A stretch of 64,000 nucleotides of DNA. It comes from Niebla homalea (Eukaryota > Ascomycota > Lecanoromycetes > Lecanorales > Ramalinaceae). The notes under the pieces were generated by a model. It ran no database searches. It was given only the letters and a program-made list of their open reading frames with translations, and was not told the DNA's origin. Below, piece after piece: positions 23,709-35,800 of the stretch. How positions within the stretch are numbered: the first letter of the stretch is position 1; each line of letters begins with the position of its first letter. The stretch covers positions 248,001-312,000 of the forward strand of contig JAHGAU010000039.1 of assembly GCA_019925105.1 (NCBI GenBank), in the 5' to 3' direction. The translations under genes were made by a program, and so were the position numbers.

Positions 23709-26595
23709 GGTCCGTTATTAGTAAATATACGGTCCTTAGACTGTCGATATGGTGGCTTTTTAAGGTTTAAAGCCCGTTTAAACTGCATAAAGGTCTTAAT
23801 AAGTAAGGCTTTTATTAATCTATTAGTTACCTACTCCGTGGTATGGATATACTCGAGATTAACGGTATTAACCTTAAGTCATTCCCGCAGTTAGTATAGT
23901 TGGATACTTATATACTTTATCCTTACGTAATATACCGGGTTTTTAACCAGTACGATAGCCCTTTAATTATTATTATAGATCGTAATAATAAATATATATC
24001 TAGATTTATCGGGTTATATTTACTTTAATAGATTTTTTAATTAAATAACTTCCTTAATAGTTTACGTTTATCCCGTATATTCGGCTTTATAAATAAATAA
24101 CGTTACGGTTGGTTATTTTTTTAAAGATTAATAAATCGGTATATTCTTTATATTAAAGAAATAGCTTAAAGTTAATTTACGGGTAAAATTAACTATAAAA
24201 TCGTAATCGGTATATTTATTAAAAGTCTTAAGCTTATTTTTATATATTAACTAGGAGTATATAATGGTCCGTAAATAATATATAATTTACCTTATATATA
24301 GTTAATCTTAATAAAACGGATTTACGGAATACCGGTTAATAATTATTACCGTATGAACTATATCCGGTTATATATTTAATATAATATATATTAATAAGCT
24401 TATAACCGATTAATATTATTATTTAAACTTTAACTTTATTTAATAACCCTTAAATAATAGTTCCGGCTTTAAATCGACTTATATAAATATATATATTAAG
24501 TAAGCTTTTTATTAATTATAATCTTATATTACCTTTTTAATATAAGCTTCTTAATTAAGACGGATTATTCGGTTTTATCGGTTTTAAATAATAATAATAG
24601 TTAAATAATAACTTATTAAACCTAAATTAAATATACGGAATTCCTAATTAAATACGGTTTTTAAGTCTTAAATCCCTTACTTAAACGGATTAATTATTAG
24701 GACGTTATCTATATATATAATTATAACTATACCGGTTTTAAGGTAAAGGAATATATAATAATTTATATAAATAAATTCAAAACCTTATATAACCATAAAT
24801 TCCCAGAAATAATTATATTATAACCGCAATAATTACTTTAATCTATATAAGCCCTTTTTAAGCTTATAATAAAGCTTTTTACCGTCCTTACCGGTCTTTT
24901 CTTATCCTTTTAATTATTTTACGTATATTTCTTCCACGATAAGACCGTAAAGGAACGTTATTTTAACGTTTATTTACTTTAAATCTTAATTATTAACCGC
25001 TATAAAAATAAAGAAAACCTTATAATTTATAAATTTTATTACTGAAATAAACGTCTTATTATAATCGATACCTTTACGTTATTTAAAACCACGTATTACC
25101 TATTAAACCTTATAGTGAATTATATTATTATTAACTCTACGTTTAAGGGTATAAACTTATTGTCCTTATAATATTATTACATTAATAAGGATTTAGCTCG
25201 CGTAATTAAGACTTAAATATTATTCTTTTTAAGGGAATTATATTTATTACCTTCCGTTAATTCTTAATTTATCCGGGGATATTTATTTATTATAGTTTCT
25301 TTATAGGTTTTAAGCTTAATAAGTTCCGGGGTTATCTTAAAAGATATTAAGGTTAAAGGGTATAACGGTTTATTTTTATTTTAAGTTAATAAAGTAAAAA
25401 AAAAGAAAAACTTTAATAATATATTATATGGTTTATCCGGAAACATAAGGCCGGGGTTATTTTTAATTAAGTTCTTAATTTATTATTTTCACTTTTAATT
25501 ATAATTAATCTTTAAGTCTTTAACCGTTAAATTTAAAGGGTTTAATAAAGTTATTTATTAAGTAAAGACTATAATCGGATATATAGGTTATTTAATAAAA
25601 ATAAAGTTTATATTAATAATATCCATTTTAATTAAACCGTAATTCTTAAACTTCTCCCTTAAATTAAGATTTTATTAAGGTTTTCTTACTTTTTTAAGCT
25701 TTTAAATTTAATTAAAACGCTTTTTATAATCTGAATTATTTAACGGTATTATCCGTTTTTCCTTAATATATACGTCGTATATATTCTTTATTATAAGGTT
25801 AAATTATTTTATTTATAGATTAATTATTTTAAAGTATTTTTTAATCTTTTTATTAAAACTTATTAAGATATACGGTTTCAATTTATTATTAAGTTTAATT
25901 TAATAACTTATAATTCTTATATATACGATTAACCTTAAGGTTTATATATAGGATACGTCCGGTTTCTTATTATATTAAGTTTAATATAATAATATTTTTT
26001 TAAGCTATATATATAGTATTTATATAATTATGTAGTTTACCGTTTAAACTAGCTCCGGTTAAAAGCTTTTAAATATACCCTTTATTACCCGTATAACCTT
26101 AATTTTCTTATTAATTTCCCGGTTAATTTTTTTATTAATTGGATTTTATTTAAGGCTTTTACGTATTATTACCTTAAAGATAATCTTATATTATTTTAAA
26201 TAGTTTAAGAAAGCCTTAAATATATATTTACCCCCGCCGTTAACTTAAAAGGGTTTAATTTTTGAATTTAAGGGTTATTTATACTTAATTTTAAACTCCT
26301 TAAACTATTAAATTACGTTTAATTTATATATTAACGGGTAGATTTTTAATATTATAATCTTATTATTATAAAAGGTTATATAATACGTTATTCCGTTATA
26401 TTTTTAAAGATTAATTATCTTTAAAAGGTTTATATAAATAAGCTTTAACGGGTTTTCTATAGGTTTAAGGTATCCCTTATATAATTGAGAGTATAACCGT
26501 CCGGTAATATAATACGTATAATAAGCGTTTTTAGCTTTATTATTATTATAATGTTTACGTTTAAGATCTATTTTAATTAATACATTTATTAATTA
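23709..26595 (-). pseudogene. Copia-A pol remnant (RNase H, RT, part of integrase)
   Basis: Reverse complement of the copy 1 pol: the RNase H segment lies at about 24040-24170 and RT from about 24590 to 24900. The integrase-RT linker and integrase follow up to the LINE insertion point. It is collinear with copies 1, 2 and 3. Stops interrupt it throughout. Confidence 0.78.
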
Positions 26596-26904
26596 GAGAG
26601 CTCGTATATTATTTTATTGGAGGATGGCGACGAACAAAGGGACCCCAGAGGTCCAAAACGATACGTATACGTATAGCTCTCGGGATAATAAAGAAAGTAT
26701 ATTAAGGGCGATAAATAAAAGTAACATAATAGTTAAAAATAAGGTAATAAACGGGTAAGTAACTTATATTAATAAAAACGGCGACGACGTATATAGGTAA
26801 TATAATAATAATAAATTAAATAATGCTTAAAGTAAATAAGGGAATTAGGGTTAATAAAATACGCGTATTAAAACGTATAAAATATATAATAATAATACGG
26901 AAAT

Positions 26905-27119
26905 TGTCAGGGTTCAGGGGTGTTGGTAGCTCAGGAGTAGGCCTACCGGGCCTATCCCGGGCCAAGCCCGGGGTTAGTCCGGCACCCAGGAGTGTTACCA
27001 ACTAGGTATATTAGGGCCTTTAGTCCCTTTATTCCTATACTTCTGTACTTTAATATTTTTAATTATACGTAATATACCCTTTACCTTTTAACCACTTTAA
27101 AGGGGCTTATACTTTAATA
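26905..27119 (+). repeat. 5' LTR of Gypsy-1 (215 bp)
   Basis: Starts TGTCAGGG. Same length as the 3' LTR; the two differ almost only by C/T and G/A. The first 100 bases are GC-rich and include the palindrome-like CCTACCGGGCCTATCCCGGG. No tRNA primer-binding site could be recognised after 27119. Open frames on both strands near 26816-27005 cross the LINE/LTR junction and are not genes. Confidence 0.92.
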
Positions 27120-27299
27120 TTATATTAAAGTTAATTTATTTACGCTTTTATAGGGAGTAACGAAGTAAAATAAAGGCTTTTATTAATAATATTTATTAAT
27201 AACGGACGGTAAGCTAATAGTTAAAAACGGTACTAGACGGGCGGTAATTACGGTTAAACGTACGGCGATTAATATCCGGATAAGCTATAAAAAAACGTT

Positions 27300-29300
27300 A
27301 ATAACTAAAATGGGAGGTTATAATAACTTTGAATAAATAGATATTAATTTTATTAAGCTATATAAAGAATCGATTTAAAGGTTAAACCTTAATAAAGCAA
27401 TTTAAAGGCTATAAATAAAGTAAACCTTAAAAGAACCATTATAAATCCAGTTAAGAATAAGTTTATAAAAGCTTATAAAATCCTTATTTATTTTTTACCT
27501 TTTTTACTCCTTAAAACCTTTAATTAAGATATTTAATTTTATACTTTTACTTTAATATAAAGTACTTAATACCCGGTAAAAAAACCTTTTAAAGGAGTAT
27601 TCTATAATATAAGGGAGTAATATTAACGTTATTATAATATAAAGTTTATTATTCTACTTTACGATACTACCCTTATAATACGGAAACCGTTAAACAGAAG
27701 GGTTAATAAACCCGTCCTTTTCCTTCTTTCTTTCTTTTTCTTCTATTTACCTTTATTCTTTTTTTACTTAAACTTACTTTTTACTTATACCTTATTTACC
27801 GTAACTATAGATAATAAACCTTAATAACCCTTTTAGTTAAAGGCCCTTACGGGTCTTAAATATAACTTATAAAGCGGTTCTTAAGGGGACCCCGATTAAT
27901 TAATATAATTTATTAAAAATAAAGCTTTTTCTTAATTAAGTAGGAAAGATAGGGACCCAATAGATTATTTAGTTACCAGGAATCCGGTTTTAAATAATAA
28001 TTATAGAAGATATAAGGATTATATTATTTATTAACGTTATTATAAATTAAAGGGTATTACCTTAAAGGAATTAGTTAAATATACTTTATATTTTATAAAG
28101 ATTTACGTTTATTTTATTTCTTAATCCATATTATTTAAAAGATTTAAGGAATTCTTAAAATAGTTAAATTTTTTACGTTAAGAATAAAATATTAATATAT
28201 AATATTATAAAAACGTAAACAATAAAATATAAGTTTTTTAAATAAAATTAAATAATATTAAGAAAGATTTATAATTAAAAATTAATTAAATTAACCGCTT
28301 ATAATAATAAAGCTACTTAAGTACCCCCTTTTTAAAGAATTTAGATTATATTTAAACGTTAGAAAATTATAATTATAAATTAAAAAACCGGAACGTTAAC
28401 CTTATTATTAAGTTTAAAAATCTTTATTAGAATAATTTAACTTTTTTATTTTATTAATTTATAACTTCCTTAACCCTTTATAAAAAGCTTAAGTTAATTA
28501 AAATTAAAGACCTAAAACCCTTTATAAAAGAGGACCGTAATTAATATCGTTTCTTTAAATATTACGTTATTATTAAACTTTATATTAATAAGGATTAATA
28601 CTTAACGGCTTAATTTTAAGTTAATTATATTTCGGTATTATTAAGCCTGAAAGTCCTTAAATAATTAAAGACGGAGTATAATAAAGATATTTTATTAAGT
28701 TTTTAAATCTTTAAGGAATTTTAAATTTTTTTAAATTAAATTTTTAAAAATATTAATTAAAAAAAAGATTAAATTAATAGTTTTTAAGCCTTAAGGATAT
28801 TTAATAAAGATAAATTTATAACGTTTTATCTTAATTTTACCCGCTTAATTAAAGTCTTTAAATACGTAGATCTTAAAAAGAATCTGAAAATTATAATCCG
28901 TAAATTAATTATTTAACTTTTTACCCGGTTTTATAAAAATCTTCTTTAAGGAAACTATAACTTAAATAGCTTAAAAAAGACCCGGATATACTTAAAAAAG
29001 ATAAACCGTTTTTAATATTCAGAATATTATTATTAATAAAAAACCTTTAAACTTAATAAAATCCTTATTAAGGAAATTAAGGAGACTATAAGAACCCGTA
29101 TTATTTCCTTTAAACCCCCCGGTAAAATAAGAGGTTTCAGAGGGTCCGGGTTCCGATAAATTATTCCCGCCGTTATAAAGTTAACTCCCCCTTTGGACGT
29201 TAAATATTTTACTTATTAAGGAAACTATTTTTAAGTTAATTACTTTAATTATTAATATAATTAAAGTAATATTTAGGAGCGTTCCGTTTAAATTTATTAT
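27300..29300 (+). pseudogene. Gypsy-1 gag region remnant
   Basis: By position between the 5' LTR and the pol motifs this should be gag and the start of pol. Long stretches with protein-like composition alternate with TAA stops, but I found no unambiguous CCHC zinc knuckle. The assignment is by layout only. Confidence 0.5.
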
Positions 29301-30239
29301 ATTGCCCTTAACTTAAATAAAAAATTTATTTATAATTAAAATAACCGGATTCTTTATACCCTTAAAAATACCTTATTTAATAATTCGGATAAGCTATTAA
29401 TAAAAAATTAAACTTTATAAAAATCGTTATAAAGGATAAAAACGTATATTACTTTTAAATTTTAACGATCGGGTATATTAATAATATTAAAAACCCCTTT
29501 AACGTTTAAGATAATAAACCTTAAATTATTAATGGGTTTACGAGTTATAAAGATTAATACTTTCTTTTATTCTTTTTAATTAATTCCGGCGCTATTAATT
29601 ATTATTTTATTAATAAATAAATTATCTTATAAATTTATATAATACTTTAAATTTCCCTTTAACTTTCTCCCGACTTAAGTTTATTTAAAATTATAAAAAT
29701 AAATATTCGTGGCCTATTATTTATATAATTTATCCCCGGATAATTATAAAAGGTTACTCGGAAAGTTAATCCTTTATATTTATTACTTAACTTAAAATAT
29801 ACAATATAATCCTTAAAAACCCTAAATAAAACGGTATTATATATTTATTTACCTTATAATTAATAAAATCTTCTTTATATTAAATTAATATAATTATAAC
29901 GGGGTTAATTATTAAAACGTAAAGTTTATTCCGGAGTTCCTTTAAAATATAATTTTAACTTATTAAGCCTTAAATATATTCTTAAAAAATAAAAGATTAA
30001 AGTTATTAAAACCTTAAAAAAAGAAAAAGAAATTATTAAATAATTTTCTTTTCCCGGAACTTATTAATAAAAAAAAGCCTTTTTTAATTAAAGTTATTAA
30101 TATAATAGCTTTCTATATTATTATATTATTATAAAAACCTAAAAAGAAAAAAGAACTTAAACCTTTTATATTTTAATAACGGACTTAATTAATTATTTAA
30201 ATTTCCTTAATAATACCCTTATTAATATCTCCGTTATAA

Positions 30240-33200
30240 TAATTTATAAAAACGATTTTACGGAGGAAGCGGCCTTTATAAATAAGATTATGGTTAAACT
30301 TTTAGCAGAATATTACGATTTTAAGGATATCTTTAATTATATAACGGTAAATAAGTTATTTTTATACCGGGATTATAATTATAAGATTAACTTAACCTCG
30401 GAAAGGATTCCTTCCCGGAGTCGTATTTATCCGCTTTTAAGTTATAAACTTTAAAAATTAAAGGAATATATTACGGAAAACTTAAAAAAAGGATTTATTA
30501 AGCTTAATAAAGCCCCCTATAGATCCCTTATTGTTTTTGCCCTTAAGTTTAACGGCGACCTACGACTATACGTAGATTACCGTAATATTAACGTTATTAT
30601 TAAGAGGAATCGATACCCTATTCCTTTAATAAAAAAGGTATTATTTTAAGTTATTAATTATAAATAAATTATCCGCTTAAATATTATCGCGGCCTTTAAT
30701 AAGCTCCGTATATACTTAAAGAATAAAGACTTTACGATATTTATTATTTCGTTAAATACCTTTAAGTATAAAGTTATATTTTTTAACTTAATTAATAGCC
30801 CCGTTTTATATTAATAATATATAAATAAGGTTCTATTTAATTATTTAAATATCTTTATTTAGGCTTACTTAAATAATATTATTATTTATAACGTAATTAA
30901 AAAAAAGTATACCTAATATATACGCTTAATATTAAAGCACTTATATAACGCCAGCCTATAAGTAAATATTCGGAAATACGAATTCGGAGTCCAATAAATT
31001 AAGTTTTTAAGTCTTATCTTTATTATTAACGGGTTAAAAGTAAACCCCGATAAAGTAAGTAAGATTAAGGATTAGCCGGTTTCCGTTAACTTAAAAGCCC
31101 TTTAAGGATTTATTAGTTTTTATAACTTTTATTAAAGATTTATTCTTTAATTCTTTAAAATAATAAAACCTTTTTTAAAACTTATTAAAAAGGAAACCTT
31201 ATTTATATAATCCCCGGAGTATTAAAAGGCTTATATAATACTTAAAGAGGCTTTTATTATGGTTTTTATATTAATTTATTACGATCTTAATAAAGAAATA
31301 ATCCTTAAAATTAACTCTTTAAATTATATTTCCGGTAATATTCTCTTTTAATATAATAAAACCGGGGAGTTATACTTAATAATTTACTATTTTAAAAGTA
31401 TATTACCGGTTAAGTATAATTATAATATTTATAATAAAGAGCTTTTTATTATTATTAAATATTTAAAGAATTAATAATTAAAATTAAAAATAATAAAGAA
31501 GCCCTTTTATATTTTTAATAATAATTAAGCTTTAAAATATTTTATTAAAAATTAAAAGCTTATAAAATATTAAGTAAAATACCTTAATATTTTTTTTAAA
31601 TTTAATTTTAAGGTTATTTACCGCTTAAGCAAATAAAATAATAAGGCTAACGCCTTTACTTAAATACCCGGTTATCGACCTTAAAGTAATAACGATAATA
31701 AAATTAAAGATTAATTCTAAATAATCTTACCTTTTAAGTACTTTAAGGTTTTAATTTTAAATAAAAAGGAAAAGGTACCAGTATTAACCTATTTAATCTT
31801 TAAAGAATTCGGGTTTTATAAGTAAATCTGTGAAATTAATTATATCAATAAAAGCCTAATAAAGTTTAAAAAAGTAATTATAAAGGATAAATTATTTAAT
31901 TTTAAAAATATATTTTAAATCCGTATTAAAGTTTAATCCGATATCCTTATTAATAAAAGTAAATTATAAGTATTAACGCCGTTTATTACGGAGATCTTAA
32001 AGTATACTTATAATAAATTAATTAATAATTACTTTAACCGGGATCGTACGATTAAACTTATTTTCCAGTATTTCTTTTAACTTACTTTATAAGACGATAT
32101 TAACCGCTATATCTTTAATTATAATATTTATTTTCAGTTTAAAGCTTCATAATAAAAGCCCGTAAAATTACTTTATTAATTAAAAATCCCGGAATAAAAA
32201 TAAATTAATTTCTTAATTAACTTTATTACCGGACTATTTAAATATAAAGGTATAAACGTTATTTTTACCGTAGTCTATATATTATTTAAAGGCCGATATT
32301 ATATCTTTTATTATATTAAAGAAAAAGGGACTTCCGTTAAAGAAATAGCTTAATTCTTTATTAGGGAAGTATTTAAGTATTATGGCCTTCCGGATAATAT
32401 TATTTTAGATCGCGGCCTATAATTTATTAATAAAATATAACGTTTTTTACTATATTAATTTAAAATTAACCCCTAAACCTTAATTCTTTATTATATTAAA
32501 AGTAATAATTAAATTAAAAGAATAAATTAAGAAATAAAATAAGGACTCCGGATTTATATAAATTACTTATAAGATAATTAAGTATAATAATTATTTATAA
32601 TAGAATTTACGGATAATAATAACTTAAATTGATTAATTAAAATAATATTTTTTTACTTTAATAAAGGCTTTTATTTAAGGATATTATTTAAGTTTAATAA
32701 TATTAAATATATTACCGCCTATAAATAATTTTAAGTTAAGGAAGTTATTAATATTATTAAAATTATATAGGAAATCCTTAATATAATATATTTTAATTTA
32801 AATAAAACTTATAATAATACGTTTAAATAAGTTAATTATTAACGTTAAAATATAAAGTTTAAAATAAATAATAAAGTTTACGTAAACGTTAAGTATTTAA
32901 TAATTAATTAACTTAATAAAAAGTTAAATTATAAACGCTTAAGTCTTTATATTATCCTTAAATAATATTATTCCTCCTATAAATTAAACGTCTTAAATAT
33001 TTTCCGGGTTTATTTTACCTTTTATATAAGCGACTTAACCCGTATTCCGATTAAAGAGAAATTATCCTTATTAAGATAAATTAATTTATCCCTTAAATCC
33101 GTTATCGTAAATAAAAAGGGTATTAAAGAATAAAAGCTTAAAGAAATTATTAATTCTTAACGTATTAACCGAAGGTAAAGGTTATAATATAAGGTTAAAT

Positions 33201-33340
33201 AAATAAACTTACTCCCGGATAATATTTAATATTATATTAATACCGGAAAATTCCTTTATACTTAAGGATTAATTAAAGCTTTTTATAAGAAGTACCCGGA
33301 TAAGCCCGGATTATGGCCCGGAGATTTAAATAATATAATA
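30240..33340 (+). pseudogene. Gypsy-1 pol remnant: RT, RNase H, integrase, chromodomain
   Basis: This is the best preserved pol in the window. RT shows ENLKKGFIKLNKAPYRS at 30477-30530, LRLYVDYRNINVI at 30558-30597, and LNNIIIYN at about 30865-30892 for YLDDILIYS (Asp lost). RNase H follows at about 31250-31700 (YNIYNKELFIIIKYLK near 31420-31475). Integrase shows NFITGLFKYKGINVI at about 32215-32260 and REVFKYYGLPDNIILDRGL at 32360-32420, keeping the catalytic Asp, with the expected preceding Asp changed to Asn. A chromodomain-like segment at about 33060-33340 reads IINS..INRR..L.YKVK and ends KYPDKPGLWPGD. Chromodomains steer integration to heterochromatin, which fits this location. Confidence 0.85.
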
Positions 33341-33537
33341 ATATTTTAAATAGCCTTTAAGGGTTACCTTAAATATTTAAGGTAAATAATAACTTCTTTA
33401 AACATAAAACTTAATATCGTAAACTATATATTATATCCTTATTAAATTTAAGGGCCCTTTAAGATAACCTTATAGCTCCCCGAAGCTATTAAAACGATTA
33501 TTATTAATATTATTTACTTATATAAATTATATATTTT

Positions 33538-33652
33538 TTTATTAATATAAATTTAATATATAAGGTAAGGAAGTTAAAAAAATATTTTAAAAAAAAGGTA
33601 AATCGCAAAAAACGATACCTACCCCGGAACCCCCCCGGACGAAATTACGTTT
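33538..33652 (+). repeat. Module shared with Copia-B 3' end
   Basis: TTATTAATATAAATTTAATA through AATCGCAAAAAACGATACCT to CGGACGAAATTACG matches 23232-23350 apart from mainly transition differences. It lies after the chromodomain and before the 3' repeat region. Confidence 0.75.
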
Positions 33653-33699
33653 TAAGGCTTATTATAGGGATTACCGTTACGATCCTACCCCCGTATGCT

Positions 33700-33942
33700 T
33701 ATATTAGCTACCCGGTTACCGCTACGATATTATGCTTATTATCCTTATACTACTTACCCGGTTAATTAATAATAAGTAACCTAAGTAATATTCTTATATT
33801 ACTTACCCGGTTAACCAATAACGGATAACCAGGGTAATTTTCAATTCTTATATTAATTACCCGGTTAACCAGTAACGGGTAAGCTGGGTGGACCTTACTT
33901 CAGTTACCCGGCCCATAAGTGATAGGTAAGAGGGGTAATTTT
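33700..33942 (+). repeat. Gypsy-1 3' non-coding repeats with palindromic core
   Basis: Five imperfect units of about 50 bp contain TTACCCGGTTAACCAGTAACGGGTAA or a decayed form of it (cores near 33710, 33754, 33804, 33857 and 33903). The core is an imperfect palindrome: TTACCCGGTTA faces TAACGGGTAA. CpA is better preserved here than in pol. Confidence 0.8.
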
Positions 33943-33999
33943 AAGTTTAAAAAATTTTTCCTTTTCAGCGTACTTATAGGCTTAAGGGCGAGTTTTTCA

Positions 34000-34014
34000 T
34001 AGGGGGGGGGGTAA
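34000..34014 (+). promoter_or_regulatory. Polypurine tract of Gypsy-1
   Basis: AGGGGGGGGGG followed by TAA stands directly before the 3' LTR, the position where plus-strand DNA synthesis is primed in LTR retrotransposons. The run of about ten G is intact although the neighbourhood is mutated. Confidence 0.85.
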
Positions 34015-34229
34015 TGTTAAGGTTTAAGGATATTAATAGCTTAAAAGTAGGCCTACCGGGCCTATCCCGGGTTAAGCCCGGGGTTAGTCCGGCACCCAAA
34101 AGTATTACCGACTAGGTATATCAGGGCCTTCGGCCCCTTTACTCCTATACCTCTGTACTTTAATGTCTTTAATTATACGCAATATACCCTTTGCCTTCCA
34201 ACCACCCCAGAGGGGCTTGCACTCTAACA
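34015..34229 (+). repeat. 3' LTR of Gypsy-1 (215 bp)
   Basis: Starts TGTTAAGG (TGTCAGGG in the 5' LTR) and ends GCACTCTAACA directly before the second GAAAT. The right half keeps more CpA and GC than the 5' LTR. Confidence 0.92.
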
Positions 34230-34234
34230 GAAAT

Positions 34235-35800
34235 AATAGGTAAATAAGGGGATAAAAAGGCCGGTACGGTATTAACGGTGAAGAATATAGGCGGGGGGAA
34301 AAGGCAGGAAAACCGTAATAAGAATATTATTAAGGATATATAAAGGGGAAATAAAATTAATAAGGAGGATAAAATTTTAAAGGACCAAGGGTAAAAGGCG
34401 GAAATAATATATTGCCCGGTAAATAAAGGTAAAAGGGCGGTAAAGGAAATAATAAAGGCCTTAAAAGGACTCCTTATAATAGAGTAAAAGGATATTACGT
34501 TAAAGATTTAACCGATATTACGGATTGGGCTAAAAAACGTAAAAAACTTTTATATAAAGGTAAAGATAAAATTAAGGGAGGCGGAGCGGTTATAAGGCTT
34601 TTAAGGGGCGGTAATAAGGGCATTAATAAAGGGTAAAGATAACGGCTTAAAATTAAATATATAAGGTAAAAGTGCGAAAACAGCGGCCCCTTAAATAAGA
34701 AAAAGCTAAACGATAAAAGTAATAAAAAGGGTACTTATAATAAAAAACAAAAGAATAACGGAGGAAAAGGTAATTATATTAAAAAAGGTAAGGATAATAA
34801 CGGTCTGTTTATTTAATAATAAAGAAAAGAATACGGTTATAAAGATAAATCTATTATAATTAATAAAGGCTTTTAAAATAACGACAAAACCGTTAATAAA
34901 ATAAATTATTATTATATATAAGCTATAAAGTAGGGATATCTTTCTTAATATAATATTATTAAAAATAAAAGAAAACTTAAAGAAATTTAAAAGTTAAGTT
35001 AATAAAAAAGAATATAAATTAATTAAAGTTTTAAGGTAATCGTTTACCGTTATAATAAATAAAATATACTTATTACGTTTTAAGGAAATTAAGAGAAAAG
35101 TTACGTTAAAAAGTATAAAAAGAGAAAATATAGTTTTTTATTTAAGGCTTAAGATCGTTAATTATAGGCTTCCGCCGGTAATAAAAAGATTTAATTCCTT
35201 AAGATATATAAAGAAATACTTTACCGTTATATTAAGCGTAATATTAATAAAGATATATAATAATATCTTAAATAAAAAGATTATTAAAAAGGGATTTTTT
35301 AAAATAACTTAATTATAAAATAAAACGGTTAATATTTATTAATATTTTAAGTATTAAAGCTATAAATATATTATTACGAAATACTTTAACATTATAAAAT
35401 ATACGGTTTACGTTAAGGGTTATAATACTTATAAATATATAAAGTTAATAATTAAAAGACTTATAAAAAATACGTTTAAATATATTATATATAATAAGGA
35501 GGGAAACCTAATATAGGATTCTAAATATATAATAAAAATTAAGGAAATTAAGCGTAAAAAAACCCGGATAATTATAAAAATCCAACGGTATAACGCGTAT
35601 AAAATTAATTTAATAAATTAATTAAAGGTAGCCTTAAGACGTAAGCTTAATTAATTAAATAATAAAAGGTAAATAACGGTAAAAAAAAGAAAACTCTTTA
35701 TAATCCTGACTTTAAGGGCCGGCCGTCCTATATCTTTAATAATAACCGGGAAAATATTAAAATAAAAAACGCTTAACTTTAATAAGAAGTCCGTAACTTA
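34235..35800 (+). pseudogene. LINE copy 2 ORF1 (gag-like) remnant
   Basis: This continues the ORF1 begun at 26620-26899 after the Gypsy-1 insertion and is collinear with 6692-7903 and 58224-59357. The family position suggests a nucleic-acid-binding gag-like protein. I cannot point to a zinc knuckle or other domain. Stops occur every few dozen codons. Confidence 0.6.

Larger units (their letters stand above)
26905..34229 (+). mobile_element. Gypsy-1, complete chromodomain Ty3/Gypsy element, RIP-degraded
   Basis: It is bounded by 215-bp LTRs beginning TGTCAGGG and ending TAACA, and by a perfect 5-bp TSD GAAAT at 26900-26904 and 34230-34234. It lies inside LINE ORF1, whose sequence resumes directly after. 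Internal order is gag, RT, RNase H, integrase, chromodomain, then a 3' non-coding repeat region and a G-rich polypurine tract at the 3' LTR. That order with a chromodomain places it among fungal chromoviruses. Total length is 7325 bp. All frames are broken by TAA stops. Confidence 0.93.

Noticed and set aside
23649..23894. 81-codon open frame on the plus strand
   Set aside because: Covers the antisense side of the Copia-A LTR and the pol end; not conserved in the copy at 42837-43556.
26816..27005. Open frames on both strands of about 60 codons
   Set aside because: They cross the LINE/Gypsy-1 LTR junction including the TSD, so they are accidental fusions.
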